Origin: Skermanella aerolata KACC 11604
Lineage (GTDB): Bacteria > Pseudomonadota > Alphaproteobacteria > Azospirillales > Azospirillaceae
Length of the DNA: 64,000 nucleotides
Reading direction: 5' to 3'
Assembly: GCF_000936425.1 (NCBI RefSeq)
Contig: NZ_AVFK01000020.1
Location: 62,001 to 126,000, forward strand
Positions 24,808 to 31,993 of this stretch are shown in pieces (the stretch's first letter is position 1; each line of letters opens with the position of its first letter). The notes under the pieces are model-generated. The model had not been told where the DNA came from. It saw only the letters and a program-made list of their open reading frames with translations, and ran no database searches. A program made the position numbers and the translations under genes.

Positions 24808-25568
24808 CGGCGGCGGTGGCGGCTACGGCGGCGGCTCCGATCCTGGAGATCAGGGGCGTGCATAAGGTCTTCGGGGCGCTGAAGGCGCTGGACGGGGTCG
24901 ACATGCAGGTCCGGTCCGGGGAGTTCCACGGGCTGATCGGGCCGAACGGGTCGGGCAAGAGCACGCTGATGAAAGCCATCGCGGGCGAGCATCTGCCGAC
25001 GTCCGGCACCGTCACCTTCAAGGGCGGCGACATCACCCGCGCGACGCCGTCGGAGCGGTCCAGGGCGGGGATGTCGATCAAGTTCCAGATCACCAGCGTC
25101 CTGCCGGGGCTGACCGTCTACGACAACGTGCTGCTGGCGACCCAGGCGCGCGAGGGGATCGGGTCGCTGCTGCGGTCCTCGTCGCGTCGGCGGCTGCATG
25201 GGAAGGTCTGGGCGGCGCTGGAGCAGTTCCGCATGCTGCACCGGGCCGACGACGTGGCAAGCAGCCTGTCGCACGGCGAGCAGCAATGGCTGGAGATCGC
25301 CATGGCGATGGCGACCGGGCCGGACCTGCTGCTGCTGGACGAACCGACCGCCGGGATGAGCATAGAGGAACGCCGGATCACCGGCGAGCTGCTGGAGCCG
25401 ATCCGGGGACGCTGCGCCGTCGTCATCGTGGAGCACGACCTGGATTTCATCCGCGAGATCTGCGACGTGCTGACCGTGCTGGACCAGGGCGCCGTGCTGA
25501 ACAGCGGCACTATCGAGACCATTCAGAACTGCGAGAAAGTGAGGCAGGTCTATGTCCGTCGCACTTGA
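24804..25568 (+). CDS. ABC transporter ATP-binding protein, LivG/UrtD type
   Basis: A 254-residue ATPase subunit. Walker A is GPNGSGKSTL at about residue 49, the signature is LSHGEQQWLEIAMAMA, Walker B is LLLLDEPTAGMS and the switch His is in IVEHDLDFI. The LSHGEQQ form of the signature is typical of the UrtD/urea branch rather than LivG proper (LSYGQQR), in line with an amide or urea substrate. Overlaps both neighbours (4 and 17 bases). Confidence 0.93.
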   Translation: MTAAVAATAAAPILEIRGVHKVFGALKALDGVDMQVRSGEFHGLIGPNGSGKSTLMKAIAGEHLPTSGTVTFKGGDITRATPSERSRAGMSIKFQITSVLPGLTVYDNVLLATQAREGIGSLLRSSSRRRLHGKVWAALEQFRMLHRADDVASSLSHGEQQWLEIAMAMATGPDLLLLDEPTAGMSIEERRITGELLEPIRGRCAVVIVEHDLDFIREICDVLTVLDQGAVLNSGTIETIQNCEKVRQVYVRRT

Positions 25569-26295
25569 CGTCGTCGGGCGGACGGTCCCGCCCGTGCGTG
25601 GACCCTCGGCGCTGGACGTGCAGGAAGTCTCCGCCTTCTACGGCACCAGTCAGGCTCTGTTCGACGTGTCGCTGCTGGTGCCCGCAACCGGAGGGCTGGC
25701 GGTGCTGGGCCGCAACGGAGCCGGCAAGACGACGCTGATGAAGACGATAGCCGGCGAGATGAAGGCGGCCACGGGGCGGATGTTCCTGGGCAAGTCGGAG
25801 ATCACGGCGCTGCCGACCGAGCAGCGGATACGCTCGGGCATCGGCTACGTGCCGCAGGAAGGGGCCGTCTTCGCCAAGCTGTCGGTGCGGGAGAACCTGA
25901 AGGTCGGGTCGCTGATGAAGCCGAAGTCGGACGCGATGGACCGGGTCATGGCGATGTTCCCCAAGCTGGGGACGCGGCTGGACCAGCAGGCCGGCACGCT
26001 GTCCGGCGGCGAGCGCAAGATGCTGGCGGTCGGGCGGGCTTTGCTGGGGGAACCCCGGCTGCTGATCCTGGACGAGCCGACCGAAGGCGTCTGGATCGGC
26101 GTGATCGAGGAACTGGCCGACCGGCTGGGCGAGCTGTCGAAGACTATGGCGCTGATCATCGTCGAGCAGCACCTGGATCTGGCGCTGCGGGTCGCCACCC
26201 ACGCGCTGGTCATGGCGCGGGGGCGGGTGGTGCTGGAGGGCGGTGCCGGCGAGATCGGCAGCCATCCGGAGCTGTTGCGGTATCTGGCGCCGTAG
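25552..26295 (+). CDS. ABC transporter ATP-binding protein, LivF/UrtE type
   Basis: A 247-residue ATPase. Walker A GRNGAGKTTLMK, signature LSGGERKMLAVGRAL, Walker B LLILDEPTEGVW and the switch region IVEQHLDLAL are all intact. The DEPTEG(V/I) Walker B is typical of LivF/UrtE. The N-terminal 20 residues are an extra tail that overlaps the previous gene by 17 bases. Completes the importer; the amidase gene begins 45 bases later. Confidence 0.93.
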   Translation: MSVALDVVGRTVPPVRGPSALDVQEVSAFYGTSQALFDVSLLVPATGGLAVLGRNGAGKTTLMKTIAGEMKAATGRMFLGKSEITALPTEQRIRSGIGYVPQEGAVFAKLSVRENLKVGSLMKPKSDAMDRVMAMFPKLGTRLDQQAGTLSGGERKMLAVGRALLGEPRLLILDEPTEGVWIGVIEELADRLGELSKTMALIIVEQHLDLALRVATHALVMARGRVVLEGGAGEIGSHPELLRYLAP

Positions 26296-26340
26296 GCGTT
26301 TTACCAATTCAATACTGTCATAAGCAGGAGGAAGGGATTC

Positions 26341-27858
26341 ATGCCCATCAAGAAGCCGTCCCGTGAAGCGGTGCTGGATGTCGGCCGTACCATCGGCCTG
26401 TCGCTCACTTCGGCCGAGGCCGAGGAGTTCGCCACGCTGATGGGGCCGAGCGTCGAGCAGTTCAATCAGGTGGACCGGATGCGCGATGAGTTGCCGGAGG
26501 TCAAGTATCCCCGGACACCCGGCTACCGTCCGATGGTCGAGGACAACCCTTACAACGCTTGGTACGTCAAGACGACGATCGAGGGCGCTCCGGGAGGCAA
26601 GCTGTCCGGCAAGACGGTCGTGCTGAAGGACAACATCATGCTGGCCGGCGTGCCGATGATGAACGGCTCGGCGACGCTGGAAGGCTATGTCCCGGAAATC
26701 GACGCGACCATCGTGACGCGCCTGCTGGACGCCGGCGCCACCATCGTGGGCAAGTCGCACTGCGAGGCCTTCTGCCTGTCGGGCGGCAGCCACACCAACA
26801 TCACCGGGCCGGTCCACAACCCGCTGAAGCATGGCTATTCCGCCGGCGGGTCTTCATCGGGCAGTGCGGCGCTGGTGGCGGCGGGCGAAGTCGATCTGGC
26901 GGTCGGGGGCGATCAGGGCGGCTCGATCCGGATGCCGGCTTCGTTTTGCGGCATCTACGGGATGAAGCCGACGCACGGGCTCGTGCCCTATACCGGCATC
27001 ATGCCGATCGAGATCTTCGTCGATCACACCGGGCCGATGACCAGGACGGTCAAGGACAACGCCCTGATGCTGGAGGTGATGGCGGGGCCGGACGGCTACG
27101 ATCCGCGCCAGTACGACGTGAAGACGGCGCCCTATGCCGAGATGCTGGAGGGTGGCGTCAAGGGGATGACCATCGGCGTGGTCAAGGAAGGCTTCGGCCA
27201 TCCGGACTCGGAAGAGGCAGTGGATGCGGCGGTGCGGCGCTCGGCGGAGCACTTCGCCAAGCTGGGCGCGACGGTCAAGGAAATCTCGATCCCGATGCAC
27301 CGTGAGGGTGTCGCGATCTGGATGCCGATCGGCGTGCTGGGGCTGACCCAGACGATGATGTACGGCGACGGCTATGGCTTGAGCCGGCCCGACCTGTATG
27401 TGTCGAGCCTGATGGACCGGCACCATTCCTGGCGGCAGCGGGCCGACGAGCTGTCGGAAACCACCAAGCTGATGCTGCTGCTGGGGACTTACGTGCTGGA
27501 TAAGCGAGGCGTCCAGCCCTATGGCAAGGCGATCAACATCGCCCGGCGGCTGCGCGCGGCCTATGACGCCGCCCTAGCCGATTGCGACCTGCTGCTGATG
27601 CCGACGACTCCGATGAAGGCGACCCCGATGCCGGAAGCGGATGCGCCGGTTACCTCGATCGTCAAGCGGGCCTTCGAGATGATCACAAACACGGCACCCT
27701 TCGACATCACGCACCATCCCGCGATGGCCGTCCCCTGCGGCCTGATCGATGGACTGCCGGCCAGCACGATGCTGATCGGCAAGCACTTCGACGAAGCGAC
27801 GATCTACAAGGCGGCCTACGCGTTCGAGCAGTCGGGCGGGGCGGAGTTGAAGGGGTGA
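26341..27858 (+). CDS. Amidase (amidase-signature family)
   Basis: A 505-residue cytosolic amidase, hydrolysing an amide to acid and ammonia. The Ser-cisSer-Lys triad is visible: Lys in TVVLKDNIMLAG, the middle Ser in SAGGSSSGSAALVAAG and the nucleophile in GGDQGGSIRMPAS. The N-terminal all-helical extension (about 90 residues, with the segment PRTPGYRP) and the later GYDPRQYD are as in acetamidase/enantioselective amidase relatives. AGGAGG lies just before ATG 26341. Sits at the end of the importer operon, which presumably brings in its substrate. Confidence 0.92.
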   Translation: MPIKKPSREAVLDVGRTIGLSLTSAEAEEFATLMGPSVEQFNQVDRMRDELPEVKYPRTPGYRPMVEDNPYNAWYVKTTIEGAPGGKLSGKTVVLKDNIMLAGVPMMNGSATLEGYVPEIDATIVTRLLDAGATIVGKSHCEAFCLSGGSHTNITGPVHNPLKHGYSAGGSSSGSAALVAAGEVDLAVGGDQGGSIRMPASFCGIYGMKPTHGLVPYTGIMPIEIFVDHTGPMTRTVKDNALMLEVMAGPDGYDPRQYDVKTAPYAEMLEGGVKGMTIGVVKEGFGHPDSEEAVDAAVRRSAEHFAKLGATVKEISIPMHREGVAIWMPIGVLGLTQTMMYGDGYGLSRPDLYVSSLMDRHHSWRQRADELSETTKLMLLLGTYVLDKRGVQPYGKAINIARRLRAAYDAALADCDLLLMPTTPMKATPMPEADAPVTSIVKRAFEMITNTAPFDITHHPAMAVPCGLIDGLPASTMLIGKHFDEATIYKAAYAFEQSGGAELKG

Positions 27859-27881
27859 GTGAAAGGCCAGACTTGACGGGC

Positions 27882-27902
27882 GGAGCCGCTTTCAGCGGCT
27901 CC
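27882..27902. terminator. 9-bp hairpin between convergent genes
   Basis: GGAGCCGCT-TTC-AGCGGCTCC lies 23 bases after the amidase stop and overlaps the stop codon of the minus-strand gene. No T run follows on either strand, so it is at best a weak bidirectional terminator. Confidence 0.4.
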
Positions 27903-28461
27903 GGGCGCGGCGGGGGAGGTCGAAGAGGGAGGTGTAGGAGGCGTTCTGGGCGGGGCGGGCGGGTTGGATCGGGATGACGTGGCGGTCGGCTTCGGTGTCG
28001 ACGTCGACGTCCTCGAAACGGGCGCCCAGCTTGGCGAAGCGGCGCTCCAGTTCGGCCTCGGAGATCAGCCAGCCGCGTGGGCAGCCGGCGCGGGAGACCA
28101 GGCCGTTGGAGTTGAGATCGTCGTCATCGTCGTCGGCGTCGAGATCGGCCATGGCGGGAGCCTGCCGGACGAGCGGGGCGGCGGCGGCCGAGCGGCGGTC
28201 GATCGCGGGGGGCGTCTGGGGCTGCGCCTGCGGACGCTCGGGGGTGGCGAAACGGTCCGGCATGCCGCGATGGTCCATCCGGCGCATTGGCGGACGCGGC
28301 AGGGGACGGGGAGCATAACCCTGGGACTCTCCGCCGTTGTAGCGGGAGGCGCCCTGATAGGAGGAGGTCTCCATCGGGCTGTCGAGCAGGTGGCGTCCGG
28401 ACAGAGCCTGTCCGATCACAAAGGAGCTTTCATCAGGGCCGGCATCGTGATCGTTGTTCAT
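27892..28461 (-). CDS. Hypothetical Pro/Arg-rich protein with an acidic patch
   Basis: A 189-residue protein without signal peptide or membrane helix. The first 110 residues are low-complexity (Pro, Arg, Gln, Ala). An acidic run DLDADDDDDDLN near residue 110 precedes a more ordered end (RAGCPRGWLISEAELERRFAKLGARFEDVDVDTEADRHVI). The C-terminal 70 residues look folded and may carry the function. Weak GGAA-type ribosome-binding site. No family recognised. Confidence 0.6.
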   Translation of the reverse strand: MNNDHDAGPDESSFVIGQALSGRHLLDSPMETSSYQGASRYNGGESQGYAPRPLPRPPMRRMDHRGMPDRFATPERPQAQPQTPPAIDRRSAAAAPLVRQAPAMADLDADDDDDDLNSNGLVSRAGCPRGWLISEAELERRFAKLGARFEDVDVDTEADRHVIPIQPARPAQNASYTSLFDLPRRARSR

Positions 28462-29052
28462 GGTGTGCTTGTTCCATCCACAGCGAGATCTGTTAACACT
28501 TCGATACGGCTGTTTAGGTTAATGAATACTTACCCATTCCGATAATCTGGGTACCTTCACCCATTATTTCCATCTCCATTTAGTTCGTTGAAATTGCGAA
28601 TAAATTCGCCGCAATCCGGCCTATGACCGGGGAAAGGCGACTAGACCCAAATGCTTAATATCCACATCCTCCGGTCTATGACGGGAGGGTTTGATCTAAG
28701 TCAAATTACAGCTCCCGGTTATGATTGCCTGAGGGACGTCGTTAACGTGGCGAATTGCCGCTCATGAAAAATTTACCAGCCTGTGCGACCGCCGGTGAAA
28801 CCACCCGGCGTGCGCAGCCCTTGCCTTCCGACGGCATCGAGTCGGCCGCTCTCCTGTCGAGGCAATCCATATTGTCGTACTCACAGCCGCTAATCCCTTC
28901 TCTCGGGTGTGGTGCAGATGTGACAACTGCGGCTAATGGGCCACATTTTCTGCATGGCTCCCCGGCGGAGATCGCACGGGATGCGGATCATCAGGGGGCG
29001 TATATACGGTCCTGTCTTCTCCCCCACACCTCCATCAGTGCTGTTCATAGCC
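28462..29052. other. 591-base regulatory gap with an FNR-like box and small palindromes
   Basis: Between the divergent hypothetical gene and the YgjV-like gene. Contains GCGAAT-AA-ATTCGC at 28596-28609 and the FNR/FixK-like box at 28691-28704. Frames between 28755 and 29050 on the plus strand are extensions of later frames and read as chance. Confidence 0.5.
28691..28704. promoter_or_regulatory. FNR/FixK-type operator TTGATCTAAGTCAA
   Basis: Matches the FNR/Anr/FixK consensus TTGAT-N4-ATCAA at nine of ten defined positions. The nearest plus-strand start (YgjV-like, 29053) is 349 bases downstream and the nearest minus-strand start (28461) is 230 bases away, so its target is unclear. Oxygen control of one neighbour is possible. 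Confidence 0.5.
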
Positions 29053-29622
29053 ATGCTCGCCGCCGAAATTTTTGGCCTTGCCGGGGTCGTTGCCGGTTCA
29101 TCCTGGGGTTTCCTCAAGGATCGCCGCGCGATTCTCGCCGTTCAGGCATTCGCCACCGTCATGTTCGGCATCCATTATGGGCTGCTCGGCGCCTGGAGCG
29201 GTGCGGGCATGTGCGTCATGACGCTGGTGCAGGCGACCGCCTCGCTTCCGCAGAAACACAGCCGGGCGACCACGATCCTGTTCTGGTCGACGGTTCCGAT
29301 GATCGCGGTGCTGACGTTCCTGACCTGGAACGGTCTTGCTTCGGCCGGCGCCGCGTTCGGGATGGCGATGGCGACGCTGGGGCGCTGGCAGAAGGACACC
29401 TTCAAGCTGCGCTGGTTCTTCGTGCTGTGCTCGATCGGATGGGCGACCCATAACGCGATCGTCGGCTCGCCCTTCGGTCTGGCGTCCGACACGATGTGCT
29501 TCGTCAGCAACCTGTGGCGTCTGCGCAGCGAGCTGAGCCTGCGACGTCTGCGCCACCAGGAAAGCCGGGGCGTTCCGGTGCTTTCCGGAGGAATCCCGAC
29601 AGGGCTGCCCGCCTCGGCATAG
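29053..29622 (+). CDS. YgjV-like inner membrane protein
   Basis: A 189-residue protein with about five to six membrane helices, starting MLAAEIFGLAGVVAGSSWGF. Helix pattern and the small polar motifs (GIHYGLLGAWSGAG, then MATLGRWQKD) resemble the YgjV family of unknown function, usually around 180 residues. ATG 29053 puts a membrane helix at the N-terminus; a GTG at 29038 is possible. The helical core ends near LRRLR and a short cytosolic tail follows. Confidence 0.7.
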   Translation: MLAAEIFGLAGVVAGSSWGFLKDRRAILAVQAFATVMFGIHYGLLGAWSGAGMCVMTLVQATASLPQKHSRATTILFWSTVPMIAVLTFLTWNGLASAGAAFGMAMATLGRWQKDTFKLRWFFVLCSIGWATHNAIVGSPFGLASDTMCFVSNLWRLRSELSLRRLRHQESRGVPVLSGGIPTGLPASA

Positions 29623-29665
29623 AGTCTTCGAAGCTGGTTCTTCGATCCTACACCAATGAATTGGA

Positions 29666-29697
29666 CATCCCGCAGGGCCGTTTTGCACTGCGGGATG
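29666..29697 (+). promoter_or_regulatory. 10-bp hairpin carrying a TTGCACTGC box
   Basis: CATCCCGCAG (29666-29675) pairs perfectly with CTGCGGGATG (29688-29697). The right arm overlaps TTGCACTGC (29683-29691), a word that recurs before three other small genes in this window and resembles PhaR-type boxes. It could be the terminator of the YgjV-like gene, or an operator for the gene at 29732, or both. Confidence 0.45.
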
Positions 29698-29731
29698 TTG
29701 TCATGGTGAACAACAGGATTGAGAGAACACC

Positions 29732-29926
29732 ATGCAGAACCCTTATACCGCCAAGAACCCCTTCATGAGCATGTGGCTGTCGGCTGCGAATTCTTCCGCC
29801 GGCATGATGCGTGGCGCCTGGACTGCCGAAATGCATCGGCAGCAGCAGGAATTCGTCCAGAACTGGATCAAAATGTCGATGCAGTTCTGGATGCCCATGC
29901 TGAATCCGCCGCGCGACCGCAAATAA
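29732..29926 (+). CDS. Small 64-residue protein, phasin-like context
   Basis: Starts MQNPYTAKNPFMSMWLSAAN and is rich in Met, Trp and Gln, amphipathic rather than membrane-spanning (MHRQQQEFVQNWIKMSMQFW). A GAGAG precedes ATG 29732. The TTGCACTGC box 41 bases upstream is of the kind bound by PHB-responsive PhaR regulators, and the small amphipathic helix could coat granules. The phasin idea is inference from promoter and composition; sequence similarity to known phasins is not evident. Confidence 0.65.
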   Translation: MQNPYTAKNPFMSMWLSAANSSAGMMRGAWTAEMHRQQQEFVQNWIKMSMQFWMPMLNPPRDRK

Positions 29927-30070
29927 CCCGCATGTAACGGGTAACGGCCGGACCGGCGACACGGTCCGGTCGATAACATGCTTATTCAGGTGGTACCGCT
30001 GTCGTGTACACAGCAGGGCAAAGGCATCCTCAAAAGGGATGCGCATATTGACGCAAGCCACCTATAGCTT

Positions 30071-30085
30071 TTTTGCACTGCAAAA
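30071..30085. promoter_or_regulatory. Palindromic TTTTGC-ACT-GCAAAA box
   Basis: A perfect 6-bp palindrome around ACT, 72 bases before the small secreted-protein gene at 30158. It fits the TGC-N3-GCA core of PhaR/PhbF operators. Confidence 0.5.
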
Positions 30086-30121
30086 ATTCATGCTTTCTAA
30101 ACCATGGGAGCCTATATGGGA

Positions 30122-30141
30122 TTGCAGTATATTGCACTGCA
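30122..30141. promoter_or_regulatory. Double TTGCA box before gene 30158
   Basis: TTGCAGTATATTGCACTGCA contains two TTGCA half-sites and the TTGCACTGCA word seen at 29683 and 30073. It ends 16 bases before the start codon, in operator position. Confidence 0.5.
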
Positions 30142-30157
30142 CCATAAGGAGCTTCCC

Positions 30158-30505
30158 ATGCGTCGCTTTATCGGCCTTGCCACTGTGGCAGCCCTGCTCG
30201 TTCCTTCGATCGCTTCCGCCGCCGATGTCGTGAGCGCCCAGCAGGCCCGGACTGTCGCCCTGCGTGACGGTTCCGCCGTGGTCTTCTTCACGAACGCCGA
30301 AGACAAGTTCGAAGTCGTCACGACCGTTTCCGCCACCGAAGCCGCTCCGGCCCTGCGCTTCACCCACGATCTGGCCGCCGGCCAGTCCGCCACGATCGAG
30401 CTGAGCGGCGATGCCGGCACGCCGGCCGCCCGTCTCGTCCTGACCCGCGACGGCGACAAGCTGCGCGTCGAGAGCGGTTCCAAGACGGCCTCCACCGGCC
30501 TCTGA
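30158..30505 (+). CDS. Small secreted protein, unknown function
   Basis: 115 residues with a clean Sec signal peptide (MRRFIGLATVAALLVPSIASA) and a mature part of about 94 residues, apparently beta-rich, with no cysteine. AAGGA lies seven bases before ATG 30158, which is why I take this start over earlier in-frame ones. Two or three TTGCA boxes precede it, so it may belong to the same regulon as genes 29732 and 55890. A hairpin 30 bases after the stop may end its transcript. No family recognised. Confidence 0.75.
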   Translation: MRRFIGLATVAALLVPSIASAADVVSAQQARTVALRDGSAVVFFTNAEDKFEVVTTVSATEAAPALRFTHDLAAGQSATIELSGDAGTPAARLVLTRDGDKLRVESGSKTASTGL

Positions 30506-30534
30506 CAGCTTGATCCGGACCGGTTTCTTGTTCC

Positions 30535-30564
30535 GGGACCATCCCTAAAGATAAGGATGGTCCC
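30535..30564 (+). terminator. 10-bp perfect hairpin after gene 30158
   Basis: GGGACCATCC (30535-30544) pairs with GGATGGTCCC (30555-30564) around a ten-base loop. No immediate T run; a CTTTTTTG tract occurs about 28 bases later. Likely transcript end, mechanism uncertain. Confidence 0.5.
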
Positions 30565-30637
30565 AGGGACGACCGCCGGAATAATCGGGCCGCTTTTTTG
30601 TTGATACTTGCAGATGAACAATCCGCTAGGTGTCGCC

Positions 30638-30964
30638 ATGCGTGTCCGGCTACTGGTCGCTTCCGCCTCCCTTCTCTTGATGTCCGTCCTCCCGGCAGCC
30701 GCCGACTGGGACAGGCATCGGGGATGGGACAGGGGCGGCAGGCATTATCAGGCCGATGGGCTCAAGCGAGCCTGCAACTACGGCGATCGCCGCGCCTGCA
30801 TCCAGTTGGGTGAGGTGATCGGCCGCCACCGCGAGGCCCGGCGCCAGCAGGAATGGCGGCGCGACCGATTCGCGATGCCGGACCGGTATTATGAAGAACG
30901 CTCCCGCTACTACCGTCCGCCTCCGCCGCCTCCGGGCTTTTCCTGGCGCTTCGAGTCGCGGTGA
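30638..30964 (+). CDS. Small exported Arg/Tyr-rich protein
   Basis: 108 residues. A Sec signal (MRVRLLVASASLLLMSVLPA) ends at AAADW; the mature part is rich in Arg, Tyr and Pro, has two cysteines (RACNYGDRRACIQLG) that could form a disulphide, and a proline run PPPPPP near the end. AGGTG precedes ATG 30638; ATG 30614 is an alternative. Resembles small periplasmic proteins of unknown role in alphaproteobacteria. Confidence 0.65.
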   Translation: MRVRLLVASASLLLMSVLPAAADWDRHRGWDRGGRHYQADGLKRACNYGDRRACIQLGEVIGRHREARRQQEWRRDRFAMPDRYYEERSRYYRPPPPPPGFSWRFESR

Positions 30965-30993
30965 GCCGGGTGTGACAGATCCTATGTGATCCT

Positions 30994-31722
30994 TCACTCC
31001 GCGTCGCTGTTGGCGATGGCCTGAAGGGCTTTCCAGTTCTGTATGGCGAAGGCGTTGCCGTCGCGCGCGATGATGCCTTCCGCCTGCCACTGTCCCAGAT
31101 GAAAATTCACCTTCTGCCGGCTGGCGCCGATCAGCTGGCCCAAGTCGCGCTGGGTCGGATTGCCCTTGAGCCGGGGATTGCCGATTCCGGCGATGGGCTT
31201 CGATGACTGCTTCGAGGCCTGGGCCGCTATCGTCAGCAGCAGACGCGCCAGCCTGACGTTGACGGGGTGCAGCGTGACGCCTTCGACCTGATCGGTCGAA
31301 CGCCGCAGCTTTTCCGACAGCATCGCGCAAAGGCGCAGCGCCGCTTCCGGGAACTGGCGCAGCGTGGCCGTGAAATCGAAGCGCTCCAGCGTCAGGACCA
31401 GCGTGTCCCCCATCGCCGTCGCGTCGGCGCTGCGCGACTGGCCGTCCAGCAGGCTCATCTCGCCGAAGATCTGGCCGGGTTCCATGATGGTCAGCAGCAT
31501 CTCCCGCCCTTCCGCCGTATTGACGCCGATCCTTACCCGGCCCTCGACCACGATCATCAGCGTCGATCCCGGATCCCCCCGCATGAAGATCGTTTCGCCG
31601 TCCTTGAAGCGGCGCGAGTTCAGCCGGGCGGCGATGGACTCCCGTTCCGCCGGGGCAAAGTTTTCAAAGAAGGATGCGCGTGCGAGGAACTGCACTTTGC
31701 TCGAATGCGATAACGCTGCCAT
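30994..31722 (-). CDS. Crp/Fnr family transcriptional regulator
   Basis: A 242-residue regulator. Residues 15-135 form the cyclic-nucleotide-binding-like beta barrel (GETIFMRGDPGSTLMIVVEG, PGQIFGEMSLLDG, with SRSADATA in the phosphate-binding position), and residues 165-235 form the HTH_Crp domain (TQRDLGQLIGASRQKVNFHL). It has a single cysteine, so it is not an FNR with an N-terminal iron-sulphur cluster. The binding loop SRSADA is close to the cAMP-type RTA motif but not identical. AGGAG precedes ATG 31722. Divergent from the SARP-fusion gene. Confidence 0.9.
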   Translation of the reverse strand: MAALSHSSKVQFLARASFFENFAPAERESIAARLNSRRFKDGETIFMRGDPGSTLMIVVEGRVRIGVNTAEGREMLLTIMEPGQIFGEMSLLDGQSRSADATAMGDTLVLTLERFDFTATLRQFPEAALRLCAMLSEKLRRSTDQVEGVTLHPVNVRLARLLLTIAAQASKQSSKPIAGIGNPRLKGNPTQRDLGQLIGASRQKVNFHLGQWQAEGIIARDGNAFAIQNWKALQAIANSDAE

Positions 31723-31993
31723 CAAGGCTCTCCTGGCTGCCCGGTCCTCGAAGCCGAAGATCGGGTTGACCTAAGATTGTACGAGTCCACCGACCTGTCG
31801 GGATGGTCGTTGATTTACCCAGTAATCGTGTATGCGGTCGTTTGAGCCATAGTGGTATTTTCGGCCTTCGCCGTTGGAAGCGGTGTGAAGCGCTGCACAG
31901 TCGCCGGTCGTTTTGGTGCCGGCTACTTCGCATGAGTTATTTCTGCCAAAGCCGCCCCGCTTCGAATCCTGCAAATTCCTTCCGGAGGAATCG

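Noticed and set aside
30994-31722. Oxygen-sensing FNR for the box at 28691
   Set aside because: The protein has only one cysteine and lacks the N-terminal cluster ligands.
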